Notes: generated by a model from the sequence alone, not told the origin. A stretch of DNA of 64,000 nt from Mesostigma viride (GCA_009746045.1 RPFO01000086.1:1164397-1228396); one strand, 5' to 3'. Positions 40,001-51,658 are shown, counted from the stretch's first letter. A program made the numbers and translations.

Positions 40001-41100
40001 CGTCTACGTACATGGATGGCATGTATGTACTTAATGATGAGGATTCAGGCTCCCATGGTGTCATCATGGCGTGTCTACGTACATGGATGGCAATTATGTA
40101 ATTAATGATGAGGATTCAGGCTCCCATGGTGTCATCATTGCCCGTGTACGTACATGAATGGCATTTATGTAATTAATGATGAGGATTCAGGCTCCCATGG
40201 TGTCATCATGGCCCGTCTACGTACATGGATGTCAAGGAATAGTAAATGATGAGGATTCAGGCTCCCATGGTGTCATCATGGCCCGTCTACGTACATGGAT
40301 GGCGATTTTGTAATTAATGATGAGGATTTAGGCTCCCATGGGGTCATCATGGCCCGTCTACGTACATGGATGGCATTTATGTAATTAATGATGAGGATTC
40401 AGGCTCCCATGGTGTCATCATGGCTTGTCTACCTACATGGTTGGCATTTATGTAACCTGAATCCTCTCATAAAAAAAATGAAGAGGATTCAGGCTCCATT
40501 GGTGTCATCATGGCTGGCCTACGTACATGGATGTCAAGGAATAGTAAATGATGAGGATTCAGGCTCCCATGGTGTCATCATGGCTTGTCTACGTACATGG
40601 ATGGCATGTATGTAATTAATGATGAGGATTCAGGCTCCATTGGTGTCATCATGGCTGGCCTACGTATGTACATGGATGTCAAAGAAAAAAAAATGATGAG
40701 GATTCAGGCTCCCATGGTGTCATCATTGCCCGTGTATGTACATGGTTGGCATTTATGTAATTAATGAAGAGGATTCAGGCTCCATTGGTGTCATCATGGC
40801 CCGTCTACGTACATGGATGGCATGTATGTAATTAATGATGAGGATTCAGGCTCACATGGGGTCATCATGGCTGGCCTACGTATGTACATGGATGTCAAAG
40901 AAAAAAAAATGATGAGGATTCAGGCTCCCATGGTGTCATCATGGCCCGTCTACGTACATGGATGTCAAGGAATAGTAAATGATGAGGATTCAGGCTCCCA
41001 TGGTGTCATCATGGCCTGTCTACGTACATGGATGGCATGTATGTATTTAATGATGAGGATTCAGGCTCCGTTTGGGTCATCATGGCTGGCCTACACACAT
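34079..41100 (+). repeat. 71-bp satellite, main uninterrupted block, plus orientation
   Basis: About 7 kb, near 100 monomers. The core of ~55 bp (TGATGAGGATTCAGGC... to ...CTACGTACATGGATG) is kept with few changes. The 12-20 base linker after it is one of at least five types: GCATTTATGTAATTAA, GCGATTTTGTAATTAA, TCAAGGAATAGTAAA, TCTCATAAAAAAAA or TCAAAGAAAAAAAAA. A longer one holds an inverted piece of the core (AACCTGAATCCTCTCAT). Multi-monomer segments recur in the same linker order (for example around 35100-35630 and 37080-37610), so larger units were duplicated. The last monomers near 41060-41100 are degenerate. Frames in it are artefacts of the repeat. Confidence 0.94.
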
Positions 41101-41374
41101 GGAGTCATATTGATTCATGGAACAATGAGATACCATTCTTAATTGAAAATTGTTCTTGATACTTTCACATGCATGCCCGGAATCGTGAATTTGTGCGGGT
41201 TTCCATGATGACAATCCTCATTGAATTCTTGAGCACACAATATTGAGCAATTTAGGGGCACTTCGGCAATGTTGACCATTTTCATTCATGATAAAATTAA
41301 CATTTAATGCAATAAATACATATTCCACTCATTTTAATAAACCATGCAAAAACTTAACAAGCACGCTCAAGCTA
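41101..41374. other. AT-rich single-copy DNA, no gene seen
   Basis: Transition between the satellite and the GC-rich minisatellite. No frame, repeat or RNA gene is evident. Confidence 0.6.
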
Positions 41375-41873
41375 GGGGTGGGCTGGCATGCACGCGTGGG
41401 TGTGGGGGTGGGCTGGCATGCATGCGTGGGTGTGGGGGTGGGCTAGCCTGCATGCGTGGGTGTGTGGGGGGCTGGCATGCATGCGTGGACCGTGTGTGTG
41501 GGGGTGGGCTAGCATGCATGCGTGGGTGTGGGGGGGGCTGGCATGCATGCGTGGGTGTGTATGGGGGCTGGCATGCATGCGTGGGTGTGTGTGGGGGGCT
41601 AGCATGCATGCGTGGGTGTGGGGGGGGCTGTCATGCATGCGTGGGTGTGTGGGGGGGCTGGCATGCATGCGTGGGTGTGTGGGGGGGCTAGCATGCATGC
41701 GTGGGTGTGGGGGTGGGCTAGCATGCATGCGTGGGTGTGAGTGTGGGCTAGCATGCATGCGTGGGTGTGGGGGGGGCTAGCATGCATGCGTGGGTGTGGG
41801 GGGGGCTAGCATGCATGCGTGGGTGTGGGGGTGGGCTAGCATGCATGCGTGGGTGTGGGGGGGGCTAGCACGC
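41375..41873 (+). repeat. GC-rich ~30-bp minisatellite
   Basis: About 16 units of 29-33 bp of the form GGCTAGCATGCATGCGTGGG plus TGTGGGGG, varying in the length of the G/T run and in GCTAGC versus GCTGGC. Alternating GCATGCATGCG could adopt left-handed DNA, and the G runs could form quadruplexes. Frames running through it on both strands (Met-Arg-Gly-Cys-Gly or His-Ala-Ser-Pro repeats) are repeat artefacts. Confidence 0.93.
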
Positions 41874-43709
41874 CCCACCCCTCCATCGGCACAGCCAGCC
41901 TTGTGAGTCTACCCTCAACAACAAGGCTGGTAGGACGACACGCCTGAGCAGCATATGTCATGCCTATCTCAGGCTAATAATGTGTGATTTTGTGCCAACA
42001 ACCAAGTTGTTCCACCCAACAACACATTATAAACCCTCTTCCAAAATGCCCAACAAGCCGGACACGTGCAGGACCACACACGCAGTATATAAAGAGAAAA
42101 TAAGCTGACTTTTTATCCAGCCAACCTGTGGCTAGCTGCTCTGGTTACCATGACAAATGCTAACATTTACTCAGTGGGAAAGGTGATCATGAAGAGACCA
42201 TTGGAACAGCCTACCTGACGCATGTGCCACCAAAGCATTGTGTCCCGCAAAATGCACACTGCCTCCTTTCTAACAAGCACGAGCCGCTCTCTTTAGGAGA
42301 CAGGTGCCAGCTCGTCAGTGTCTGGGGAAAATGATATTGCCGCTGCTTAGGAAGACCGCGTGAATTTCCTCGAACACAACTGTCTATAAAGCAAAAGAAA
42401 TTTCAGAGAAGCATGGAAATAAAAGCATTACACCTTCCCGACAGGTTGCGGGCCACGCGCTGCAGAAAGCCAGCCACGTCACAGACGAACTAGCTAAAAG
42501 ACACCCAGGAATCCAGCGATGCAGCGCCAGGAACCGCAACTTTCTGGCTGCATCTGGCCGGAAAAAAGGCAAAAAGCTTAGGCTCAACGAGCTAAGAAAG
42601 CAGGAAAACGCAGCTTAAGACGTTTAACACAAGAACGTACCATAACGGGCATTTATTCGTGCCCAGGCGCACAAGAAAGTCCACCCTTTCATGGAGTGGT
42701 TGGGCAGTACGCATCGCGCAGGGCTAATGTTATCTTACCGCAAAATGACGGGAAAGGTAAAGATAGCAGCGGGAATTTTTACGGCTTTAGAAACATCATT
42801 AAACTAGCTTTCCTTACGACCATCAAAACTGGCAACAATCGACAATCAACCCGGCAGGCATCCATTATACTTTATTCATCCCGACAGAAATTCAGGCCGG
42901 ACCCCCCCTGCCGATGGCAAAGAAAAAAAGCCCGCGACATTATAGATCGCAACCATCCCGCCATAAATTAGAATCAGTAACTAATTTTCTCCAACAATCG
43001 AGCATTTTTTCTGCTTTCCGCGTGCCAGATTTGTCACGTTTCGTCTAAAGGCAGTCACCGCCATTAAATCAGCCGACATAGCTTTTGGGCCTCAATTTGC
43101 ACCGAAATTTGGTCCGTACCGTCCAGCTCAGTCGGATTATGTATGTGGATCGGCCGTGTTGGTTGCATACGCAGGTATATTAATTCTTGCATTCGCCCCG
43201 GACCTTCCCCAGGACAGGTCAGGTTATAACAATAATTCTTGCATTCGCCCCCGCCCTTTCCTATGGCCTGGTCAGGTTTGGGCGCGACGCCACTAGCGCG
43301 GCGCCCGCGAAAGAGTGGCCAGGCTCGAGCACGTTTTCTGGATCCCAAGCACCGGATTGGACACTGTCCGAGGACTGGACAGGAATTGGCTGACCAATCG
43401 GATGCTTGCTCGTCGTCTCCAAAAACATATATAAAGAGCCAAATTGCGCGAACTACGCAATGATCCTTAAAGCAGCGTTACTCTGCCGAAATGTCAACCT
43501 AGACCGGTCAAGTGACGCCGAGGTGTTCACCGATACTTCAGGTCAGCCACAGCGCGCCTTCGAATCTAGGCACGGTCGCATTTTTTTTTAGGAAATGTAG
43601 AATTGTTGTCGACCAGCTACCAACGCCCGACCGGACCCATAAAACGGAAACATCAAGGCGATGTGATGGTGTAGGTGTGTCTCATATCTCATTAATACAC
43701 AGCGTCGTG
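41874..43709. other. Single-copy region without recognised gene
   Basis: Only short frames occur (up to 94 codons), none recognised. An imperfect tandem duplication of about 58 bp with TTCTTGCATTCGCCCC lies at 43183-43275. Some frames may belong to exons of an unseen gene; I cannot support one. Confidence 0.5.
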
Positions 43710-43860
43710 AATATAATATATAATAATATTATATAATATACTATAATAAAAAATATAATTTAAATTTTATGTTAATTTTAATGTTATTTCATATAACATA
43801 ATATAATTAATATAATATTATATGACATAATATAATATAATATAATATAATATAAAATAG
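43710..43860. repeat. AT-rich low-complexity tract (TATAATATAA type)
   Basis: Irregular repeats of ATATAAT, almost free of G and C over about 150 bp. Confidence 0.85.
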
Positions 43861-44185
43861 TAAATAAAAAATTAAATTGTAAAAGAAAAATATGTACCTT
43901 ATTGCTGTTTAATGTTCCTTTCCAGTTCAGCATAAGTACACTCTTGAGTGTGTGCAATGTTTGGTTATACGCCATTGTCTTAAAATAGCTACCAATGTAA
44001 ACCTCCGTCCTAACCACATTTGGATACAATAAAGACATTGATGCCTGACACATACCATTCATTGCTTGAAATACCATGCATATTTTGTGTCAATGTTCTG
44101 CAGACCACAGCTTCAAGTGGGCATACTTCGCTTTCCTCAATATCAAGTAACGTGCGTGTTTGCAACTTGCCCGTTGAAACTCTAC

Positions 44186-44378
44186 GGCGGAGCCAATTTT
44201 CGGAAGAACCTCACCCTTATGCTTGCAAATTCGGGACAAATTCGGTGGATGTATGTATGTATGTATGGATGGATTGACGGATTTTCATCCCCTATTCCTA
44301 TGTTTTCTCACGTGTACGGCCTTATAAGCTTCGCCAATTCTGGCGAACCTAACGGTTCTTCCGAAAATTGGCTCCGCC
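44186..44378. mobile_element. 193-bp inverted-repeat element, MITE-like
   Basis: 25-base arms at 44186-44210 (GGCGGAGCCAATTTTCGGAA then GAACC) and 44354-44378 are perfect reverse complements enclosing about 143 bp. The interior holds an ATGT/ATGG microsatellite (44246-44272). No clear target-site duplication flanks it. It is either a small non-autonomous element or a hairpin. Confidence 0.6.
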
Positions 44379-44403
44379 AGATAATGGCGACATGGCATTT
44401 GGT

Positions 44404-44985
44404 GAAAGTGGTGAGTGCCATTAAGTTGCGCCGGCCGTCGTTATCCATGATGAACTGAATGGGTTTCGTGCAAATCAAGTTTTTTGTTTTGGTGTTCCAG
44501 TTGCGCCGGCCGGCGTTTCCAATGGTATCTTGCGCGCACTTGCAAAAGCTTGCACGCTTATCAACATTTTGTGTTAGGTAAACATTTTATCACCTCTGGG
44601 ATTTCCGCCTTCACTACCTGAGTTGCTTCTTTGTGGTTTTCAAATGCAACCGAGTTACGCCGGCCGTCGTTACTCATGACAAATTGTAGGGGTTTTGTGC
44701 AAATCACTTTTGTATGGTTTACATGCATCCAGTTGCGCCGGCCGGCGTTTCCAATGGTATCTTGCAGTTGCGCAATCAGGCCCGATTACCAAAATTGTGT
44801 TTGTACATCTTTTTTACACCTGAAGGATTTCTGCCTGCATATCCTGAGTTGCTTCTTAATGGTTTTTAATTGCGCCCGAGTTACGCCGGCCGTCGTTATT
44901 AATGACAAACTGTATGTGTTTCATAAAATCACTTTTGTATGGTTTACATGTATCCAGTTGCGCCGGCCGGCGTTATTAATGACGC
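44404..44985 (+). repeat. ~227-bp tandem repeat with GCCGGC palindrome motifs
   Basis: About 2.6 copies. Each unit contains GAGTTACGCCGGCCGTCGTT (or AAGTTGCG at the start) and, about 77 bases later, CAGTTGCGCCGGCCGGCGTT. The first form is at 44425, 44653 and 44878; the second at 44499, 44731 and 44956. Between them are TTTTGTATGGTTTACATG and CTGAGTTGCTTCTT. The block ends shortly before CTCATCCTCAG at 45047-45057, a good 3' splice site. It may therefore lie in an intron upstream of the transposase-like gene. A related motif sits in an intron at 47604-47624. Confidence 0.75.
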
Positions 44986-45120
44986 TTGTCGTTCTTGTTT
45001 GATGCCCATCGTTTTCGTCGTGTCTTTAATGGTGATTATTTATCATTACTCATCCTCAGGGCTTTCGGTGCCGCGGGATTAAGAGGCGAAAAAAATCAGC
45101 TGCCGTCTGACCAAAGTCTG

Positions 45121-48100
45121 ATGGCGCGATCGGGGCGGGGGGCCGTTTCCGACGGTTCGCGTCCCTTGTCCAATGACGACCGGGAGCCTGCACTTCGCGG
45201 TCCCTGGAGCGACAAGTACATCGAGAACAAGGGGTACAAAATTGCCAATGACATCTTTCCTATCATGGCGGAACGCGTGAAAGCAAACAACCACAGGACG
45301 CCAGAGATGAGCGCGGAGGTTCTGTCTTGCGCAGCTTCAAGACTAAATGCCATGGTGGCGGAGAGCAACGGCATTAAGAAGAGGAAGAACTGTGACGACG
45401 GGCTTCCTGAAAGTTGGGCGGAATCTCTTCGGGATACATCAAGAAGGCTTTTGGCGACTTGGGAACATCTGAGAAGGATCGTGGGCTTAGGTGGGCCTTG
45501 TGTGGACTTGTTACGAAGGCAATGGAGGGCGTCCCGGACAGGATTGTGGAGCGCGCGTTCGGGATTGACAGGCGCTTTGTCGCAACTGTTCGGGGTCACA
45601 GGGATGGAATGGAAGAAGGGGAGGACGACCTTTTGATGAGTGCGCCAGAGAGGAGAGAGGAAAGACGAGCTTCCGACGGAAGTCATTGCCCTGATACAAG
45701 CGTGCTGGAGGGATGATAACTTGACGCGGGCGTCTCCGAACATGAAGGATGTTCATTGTGAATGGACCAGAAAGGATTACAAACATACACTAGCGTTTTC
45801 GGAGGGTGCGCGCTACTATACTGTCTCCAAGTCGAAGATTTACGAAGTGTTCATTTCCCGCCATCCGGAGTTGAAGCCACCGCGGCGGATGGACAGTAGG
45901 GAGGGGGGGGGGGGGGAGGGAGGAGGGTGTGAGGGGGGGAAATCAGGTGATTTTGGAGACGGAGGCAGGGATGTCAATGCTACGCACGAATCAGAAGAGC
46001 ACAGTTCATGTGGGATACACTACTTTTTGCAAGCATATGCCCGCATGCGTCAAGGGGCGGTGGAAAATGCGGAACTTGTGCGCATGCCAGCACCACACTA
46101 CCATGCAGTCCATGGTTGGGGGGTTGGCCAAATTTCGTGCAACTTTTCATGCCAGATGCGAGTGCGGACCTGAATGCCACGCGTGCGATCATGGTAGCCA
46201 GCTCGACGTGGGGTCGTCCGTGCCCACATGTTCCATTTTCAAAGCCACTCACACGACAGAGTGGGTGAACAAGTTTACTTGTGAGGTGGAGGGGATGAGG
46301 GAGGGGGGAGGTTCGAGGTCGTCTGTGGGGTCGTCGCGGCCGCAGGTTCAGCCTTTTCAGGGCGAACTTGAGGATCTGCCCATGCATGGGAGGGTGCTGG
46401 ACGACGAGGAAGGGGTGCCCGATCATGACCTGGGCGAGGAGTTGGGGGTTTGCTCGATCCGGCGTAAGGCTTGTGTGTTGGGCACTTGCCTGGCTCCCAA
46501 GTGTGGAATTCGGAACTTCATGTTATGCGAACGGGAGGAGGCTTCCAACCACCTGATTTCATGGACCAGATACGAGATGCAGGATGTGCCGCCGGGTGCG
46601 GTTCTTGGGCCAGAGGTAATTTTTAGTGGAGTGGTTGCGCCCCAAGGCGTTTCTTTTGCAATGTTTCCTGAAGTTCTTGGGCCAGAGGTAATTTTTAGTG
46701 GAGTGGTTGCGCCCCAAGGCGTTTCTTTTTCAATTTTTCCTGAGGTCCTGTCTTTTTTCTTTCTACAGGTCATTGGTGGGTCGAAGTTGATGTCTTTTCT
46801 GTATGTGCACACTGCGCATATGCAGGACGACTGTGACGAGATCGCAAAGGCTGGTGGGCAGCGATTGACGCAAGTCGACGTCAAGTCCACACCAACGGAG
46901 CTAAAGGAGGCAATTGTGGACAAGTGGCCGGACTTCATCCAGCATTGCTTCAACGCGTGGTGGCAAGCGGACGCCTCCAAGGAATGTCTCTCAAGGATGC
47001 GGGTGGGGGACCTTGTATGCCACACAGATTACGCCGAGAACTACCAGTCTTACACCTATCACAATCTCCAAGCACAGTATTGGCATCCAGTCACATTCGT
47101 CCTTATGCCCTGGATCGTGCGCTACTTGGATCCAGCGTCGGGAAAGGTCGTGAGAAGGGAGTTTCACTTCATCGGACAGGGCGGAATGAAAAGGGACGGG
47201 CGGGCCCTCCGTTTTGCTATCCTCAAAATCCTGGCGACACTACGGTCAGAAGGGGTAGAGGTGAAGCGCTTCATTGGGTGGTCGGACAATTGCTCCATGC
47301 AGTTCAAGTCAAGGAATGTGATCGCGGAAGTGGCCCGGCTGCTGACGGAGGATCCGCACCTGGAGTCATTTGAGTGGAATTACTTTGGGGAGCAGCACGG
47401 AAAGGGGGAGGTGGATGGAGCTGGTGGGACTGTGAAGTGCATGTTGAGGAGGTGGCACATCAGGGAAGAGAACCAGGACAAACAGACGGCCGCCCAGTTG
47501 GTGGAGAATCTGGCGTCGGGGGCGGTGGGCGGGACCACAACGACCAGGCGTAACTTCTTCGAGTTCCCCGAGGTAATTAAGTGTACAGTCCTCGTTCAGG
47601 GAATAGTTACGCCGGCCGTCGTTTCTAGGGCGTTCTTGGAGTCCTGGCGATCAGGAGTGCTTAATAAAACACAACTAGCTCGATGGTCTCGTAACTTCAA
47701 CTTTCCCTTGTGCAAATCTTGTCTTCGACGCGCAGGTGCTTCCTTACAGCCCAGGGCGCGGCGAAATCAAAGGAGTGAAGAAGGCGCACTGGTGGCGCAT
47801 GGACAAGTCGAATGTGACGCGCTTAATGCTGCGCCAGTATTCCTGCTATTGTGGCGGTGCGTGCGCCGAGGAAAGGTGGTGGGATTGTCGAAAGGAGTGG
47901 ACCGACATGGACGGCTGGAATGTGGGAGGTGCTCGGATGAAGCTCCACAAACTGGGGGAGCCAGTGCAAAGGAACCCAAACGGACAAGGGGGGCACGCAG
48001 GGACGCGACTGAACAGACTACAGGCAGAGAGGACGATGATGGGAAGGAGACTGAAGCTGCGAGACATTTTTGCCGTCGAGTCCTACTCTGGTGATGAGTC

Positions 48101-48467
48101 CCACGATCCAGATCATCCATATTGGCTAGCGGAAGTCTTGCAGGAGCCTTATCAGGTGGCCGCTACTTTCGTGAGGCGAGTGGCCGACAGAAACGGCAAG
48201 GTCGATAGGGAGTTGTTCCGTAAGGGACAATGGGTGGTGGGGGTGCGCTACTGGGACAGATTTCCGGGTATGGCGACGATGTTCAAAATGGACGCCGATG
48301 CGCAAGCTGAACAGCCAAACTTGGTCAATTGCTACCTGTGCATGGACGCGGGGTTCGAACACACCATTGTTGTCAACCCAGCTAACAATCGCCAGGCCAT
48401 CTTGACCATTCCGACAGACGTCGAGAAACGGCTCACGAACTTGGCCAAGAAGAGACCTGTTGAGTAG
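45121..48467 (+). CDS. Transposase-like gene with two introns and several frame breaks
   Basis: The conserved part is 46769-47572. It reads HTDYAENYQ, QYWHPVTF, then GWSDNCSMQFKSRN, then FGEQHGKGEVDGAGGTVK. This spaced set of Asp, Asp and HGKGxxDGxGG resembles uncharacterised transposase-like proteins with a probable RNase H fold. I cannot name the superfamily. GT-AG introns at 46616-46768 and 47573-47735 both fall in phase 0, and splicing the second joins the frame to a C-terminal exon ending at TAG 48465-48467 (DHPYWLAEVLQEPYQVAATFV). Upstream, related coding continues in three frames: 45121 to ~45470, 45414 to ~45650 and 45640 to ~45900. It reaches the main frame across a 15-G run at ~45905. 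A Cys-rich segment (TFCKHMPACVKGRWKMRNLC) near 46030 may bind zinc. The breaks mean either a decaying gene or indel errors, especially at the G run. Confidence 0.65.
46601..46744 (+). repeat. 72-bp tandem duplication spanning a 5' splice site
   Basis: Copies at 46601-46672 and 46673-46744 both contain GGGCCAGAGGTAATTTTTAG. The duplication gives two identical donors 72 bases apart and is in frame. Use of the second donor would add 24 residues and leave an intron of only 81 bases. Confidence 0.85.
47573..47735 (+). other. 163-nt GT-AG intron containing the GCCGGC motif
   Basis: The exon ends TTCCCCGAG before GTAATTAAG. The acceptor is GACGCGCAG before GTGCTTCC. Removal restores an open frame of 243 further codons. 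The motif TAGTTACGCCGGCCGTCGTT at 47604 is shared with the tandem repeat at 44404-44985. Confidence 0.75.
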
Positions 48468-49500
48468 GCCAGCTCGCCCGGGCTTGGTTGGACGAGGTGG
48501 ACAGCCTTGAGAGCACGTGCTTCGTTGTGAGCACTTGCCTTTCAGCCGTGATTTGCAAACGAGTTCCTTGTCCTGAATTGTAAAGCTCGATTCATGCTCT
48601 TTTAAGGAAGTGTATAATATTATCCAGATCATGTATATATTTAGATCTAGACCTGAGTTCAAATAACATTTCTTAGAGGGCTGAGATGCGCGAGGTCCAG
48701 CATACATGTATATATCCATGGAGACATGTTACAAACTCAAATGTTTCATTGTACGTACCACTAGCTCGTCGACGGGGGTATCCCATGTAATGTATGATTT
48801 ATGAATTAATTAATCGCTTAATTGTACAATTTAAATGGATCATGAACTTGTCAAGTGGCCTAATTTGGTTTATTTGGTTCATCATTTATTGATCTCAATC
48901 ATTCTTAATTGAATCTCGAGCAATAGCAATCGTGAAGCAGATCCTAATCATGTGATTCGCATAATGAGAATAGGCAACAAGTGCTACTTTGAGGAATGCG
49001 GGGTTGGTCAGGTTATTATAGAGCTAGAGCTACAAACGGCACATATATTGCAAACTTTGCGCTCCAGGCATGGAATTTCAAAAGTACCAAAATTGGAGCA
49101 GTAGATGTTGGGGACGCCCTGTATAATAGGCCATACGCCCCTTCTCTGGGCTACATGTGCTACATATACTCCCAACGGAGTCATGTTCCTAATTAATTAA
49201 TCTAGAAACACCTCCGCGACACTTCCGCGACTTCAGTACTTTCCGTCACCCTTGACATGTTGTCGTACAATACTACAAATTACAGCCAATATAAACTCGC
49301 CTCCAAAAATATACATCTCGACAGAGGCATGCCTCTTATTAATTATTACTTCATGCCACGAGCCACAAGGTAGCCATGGCTGACGGCGGAGCTCACTAAC
49401 TTTCACGTTTGGGCACCGATTTCGGCTGTGAATATCACAATCGCTTCGTCTTTCTAAGACGCACACACTGATAGAATTTTACGAAGCTATTACGCAATAT
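48468..49500. other. AT-rich intergenic DNA
   Basis: No recognised gene. A segment at 49128-49190 (CTACATATACTCCCAACGGAGT) is repeated with changes at 51328-51385, so a dispersed repeat flanks the ORF1-like remnant on both sides. Confidence 0.55.
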
Positions 49501-50964
49501 ATGGCGAGCAAACGCTCCTCCGCGCAACGCAGCCTGGCGGCTGCGCTCAGCCCTGAAAATACGTCTGCAGCCTCGGTCCGGCCCAGAAGGCAGCGGCGCC
49601 GCTAGCCAAGCACTAGTGGTCGCCCAGCCCCGTCCCACGGGCTCGCCTCGCCGCGCAGCGTCGCCTGAAACCAAGCGTAGTCGCGCCCTGCCGAGCCGAG
49701 CTGGGAAGAGTTCGACTTTGACGCCAGCCAGCCCGGATTTTTTGACAAGCTCAACCACGACAAAATCCTGAGATACGTACGTGTTCCATGGGGATCGCAC
49801 GCCTCGCTTCTTGAACTCATGCAAGCAGCTCTTCCATCAGCCGTCGCCTCGTCCGGATGCTTTCCAGAGGCACACCTATACAACTTCGACCCCATCCTCC
49901 CCCTCCGCCGCCCCCACCTTCAGCAACGCGCCCTCTTCTCCCTCCTTGGCCGCTCCATCACAGAGCTCTGGCCCCACCAGCCCCTCACCACCACCTTGAC
50001 CGAATCCTCCATATCCGCTCCCTCCTTTGAAGAGGAGGCCCTCGCACAGCACGTGGCCCCCCTCGCTGCAGATGTGGCGGCCATGGGCAGCACGCTGACT
50101 GCCGAGCTCCCCCTCCTCTCACCACCCTCCATCGCCACCATCTCCACCGCCACCTCCACCCTCCTCGCCTCCTCCACCGCCACCACCCCCACCTCCAACG
50201 CCATCACCTCCCAGCTCCGCGACATCAACCAGCACCTCAAGGACAACGCCATCGCCATCGAGGTTCTGCAAAACACCGCAGGCCTCACCACCCAGGCGGT
50301 GAATTAAGGACATCGCCGCCTAGCCAGTGCCCTCGCTGGCCCGGCTGGCGCTACTCCTCGGCCCACCCAGACCTGCCGGGGCGGACATGCTTAAGCAACA
50401 CGTGGTACCACCTCCACCACCTCCGCCGTTGCATGCAGCACAGCTCCAGCAGCAGCTAGCTAGAAACTCGACCTCCGCGAGGAGGCCGAGCTCGCCAAGC
50501 GCAGCCTTAACGTCATCGTCAAGAACTTCGACATGGAGGAAGGTGAGAATTCCGAGAAGCTTGCACGTGCGCAATATCCTTGATCGCATGGGCCTTCTTG
50601 GTGAGATCAAGCTGGTCACCGGCCATGCTGGCCACCGCCTTCCCCGCGCGGGGGGTAAGGCAGGGGCTGGCGCCCCCGCTAGCTTCTTCTCATCTTTAAG
50701 AGCCCATCGGACAAGATTTCGTTTCTCAGACGCCGCAAGCGGCTCGAGAAGACTCCCTTCACCGTGGACGACGACTTGACCCTGACGCATGGCAACAACG
50801 GCGTCGGGAGCTATTGCGGACCTACCTCCAGCTCCGGCATCTGGACCGCGGCGGGGCAGCCGGTGTACTGGAAGGGGGCGGCCATCTACGTCGGCCACAA
50901 GCCCTGGCGCACGCGACCCCCGCGACCCCGGCGGCCCCAGCGACTCCAGACGCGCCCAGCTTAG
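49501..50964 (+). pseudogene. ORF1-like remnant of a non-LTR retrotransposon
   Basis: The plausible start is ATG 49501, reading MASKRSSAQRSLAAALSPEN to a stop at 49603. A second frame from about 49707 to 50307 reads through FFDKLNHDKILRYV and a long Ala/Thr/Ser stretch to QLRDINQHLKDNAIAIEVLQ. After a stop and frame changes come KRSLNVIVKNFDMEEGE near 50500 and FTVDDDLT with VYWKGAAIYVGHKPW near 50750-50910. The set (coiled region, RSxNVIVxxF strand, then DDDLT and YWKGxxxYV) resembles ORF1 RNA-binding proteins next to LINE reverse transcriptases. The assignment is from memory of motif layout. No RT follows, so this would be a 5' fragment. Confidence 0.4.
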
Positions 50965-51658
50965 GGGAATACAGCAGTATCAGTGTAGAATAGTTAGACC
51001 GTGGCCTTGTACATGCATGCACGCCTACTACAGCCACTAGTACCAGCTGATGCATTTTTAGTCATGTACATGTGTGCCTATGATGTGCCACACTCCAGAT
51101 GATGCCTAGCTTTATTCAATTATGCTGTGCCCATGCAGGGAGTTACTCGATCTCTGCTGAGAAGCCATGCCCTAGCTAGCCTTTGTATAGCCATGCTGAT
51201 CTTCCACCCCATGCCAGGCCTTAATTGAGCTCTGAGACAGCATGGTGGTACGTGCCGGTGCCCTTGGTGCACCCAGAGTAGGTGGCAGTTTACATTCCAC
51301 CACCTGCAGGAAGTAGCCAAGATTGTATTAAAGGCCATATGCCCCTTCTCAGGGCTATGTGCTACATATACTCCCAACGGAGTTATCAAGGAGACAACCA
51401 GAGCAGGCCAGAAATCGGGAGAATCCGGACCAGTTATGTTACTAATTAATTAATTAATGCCTCTTATTTAATTTCAAGGTACCTCTTAATTAATGTCGGC
51501 CCCCGCCCTCCGCTAATTTGCGAACTTTGCAAACTGAAGCCAATTTTGATCCGACTCGCTAGCTGCATCATAACTTATGGTGCGCAGGCCCATGAAATTG
51601 TGGGTGCAATACAAGAGGGTGTCAAAGCTCCAAGAGATATGATCTGCCCCTTGCACAT
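50965..51658. other. Intergenic DNA downstream of TAF6
   Basis: No gene seen. It holds the second copy of the dispersed segment (51328-51385) and a run of TTAATTAATTAATTAATG near 51440. TAF6 transcription ends into this region from the right. Confidence 0.5.

Noticed and set aside
34079-41100. CRISPR-like array (conserved core with varying linkers)
   Set aside because: Linkers are a handful of recurring types, not unique spacers. The core is 55 bp, the setting is eukaryotic and there are no cas genes.
41367-41787. Repeat proteins in the minisatellite on both strands
   Set aside because: Both strands are open simply because the unit lacks stops; composition is pure repeat.
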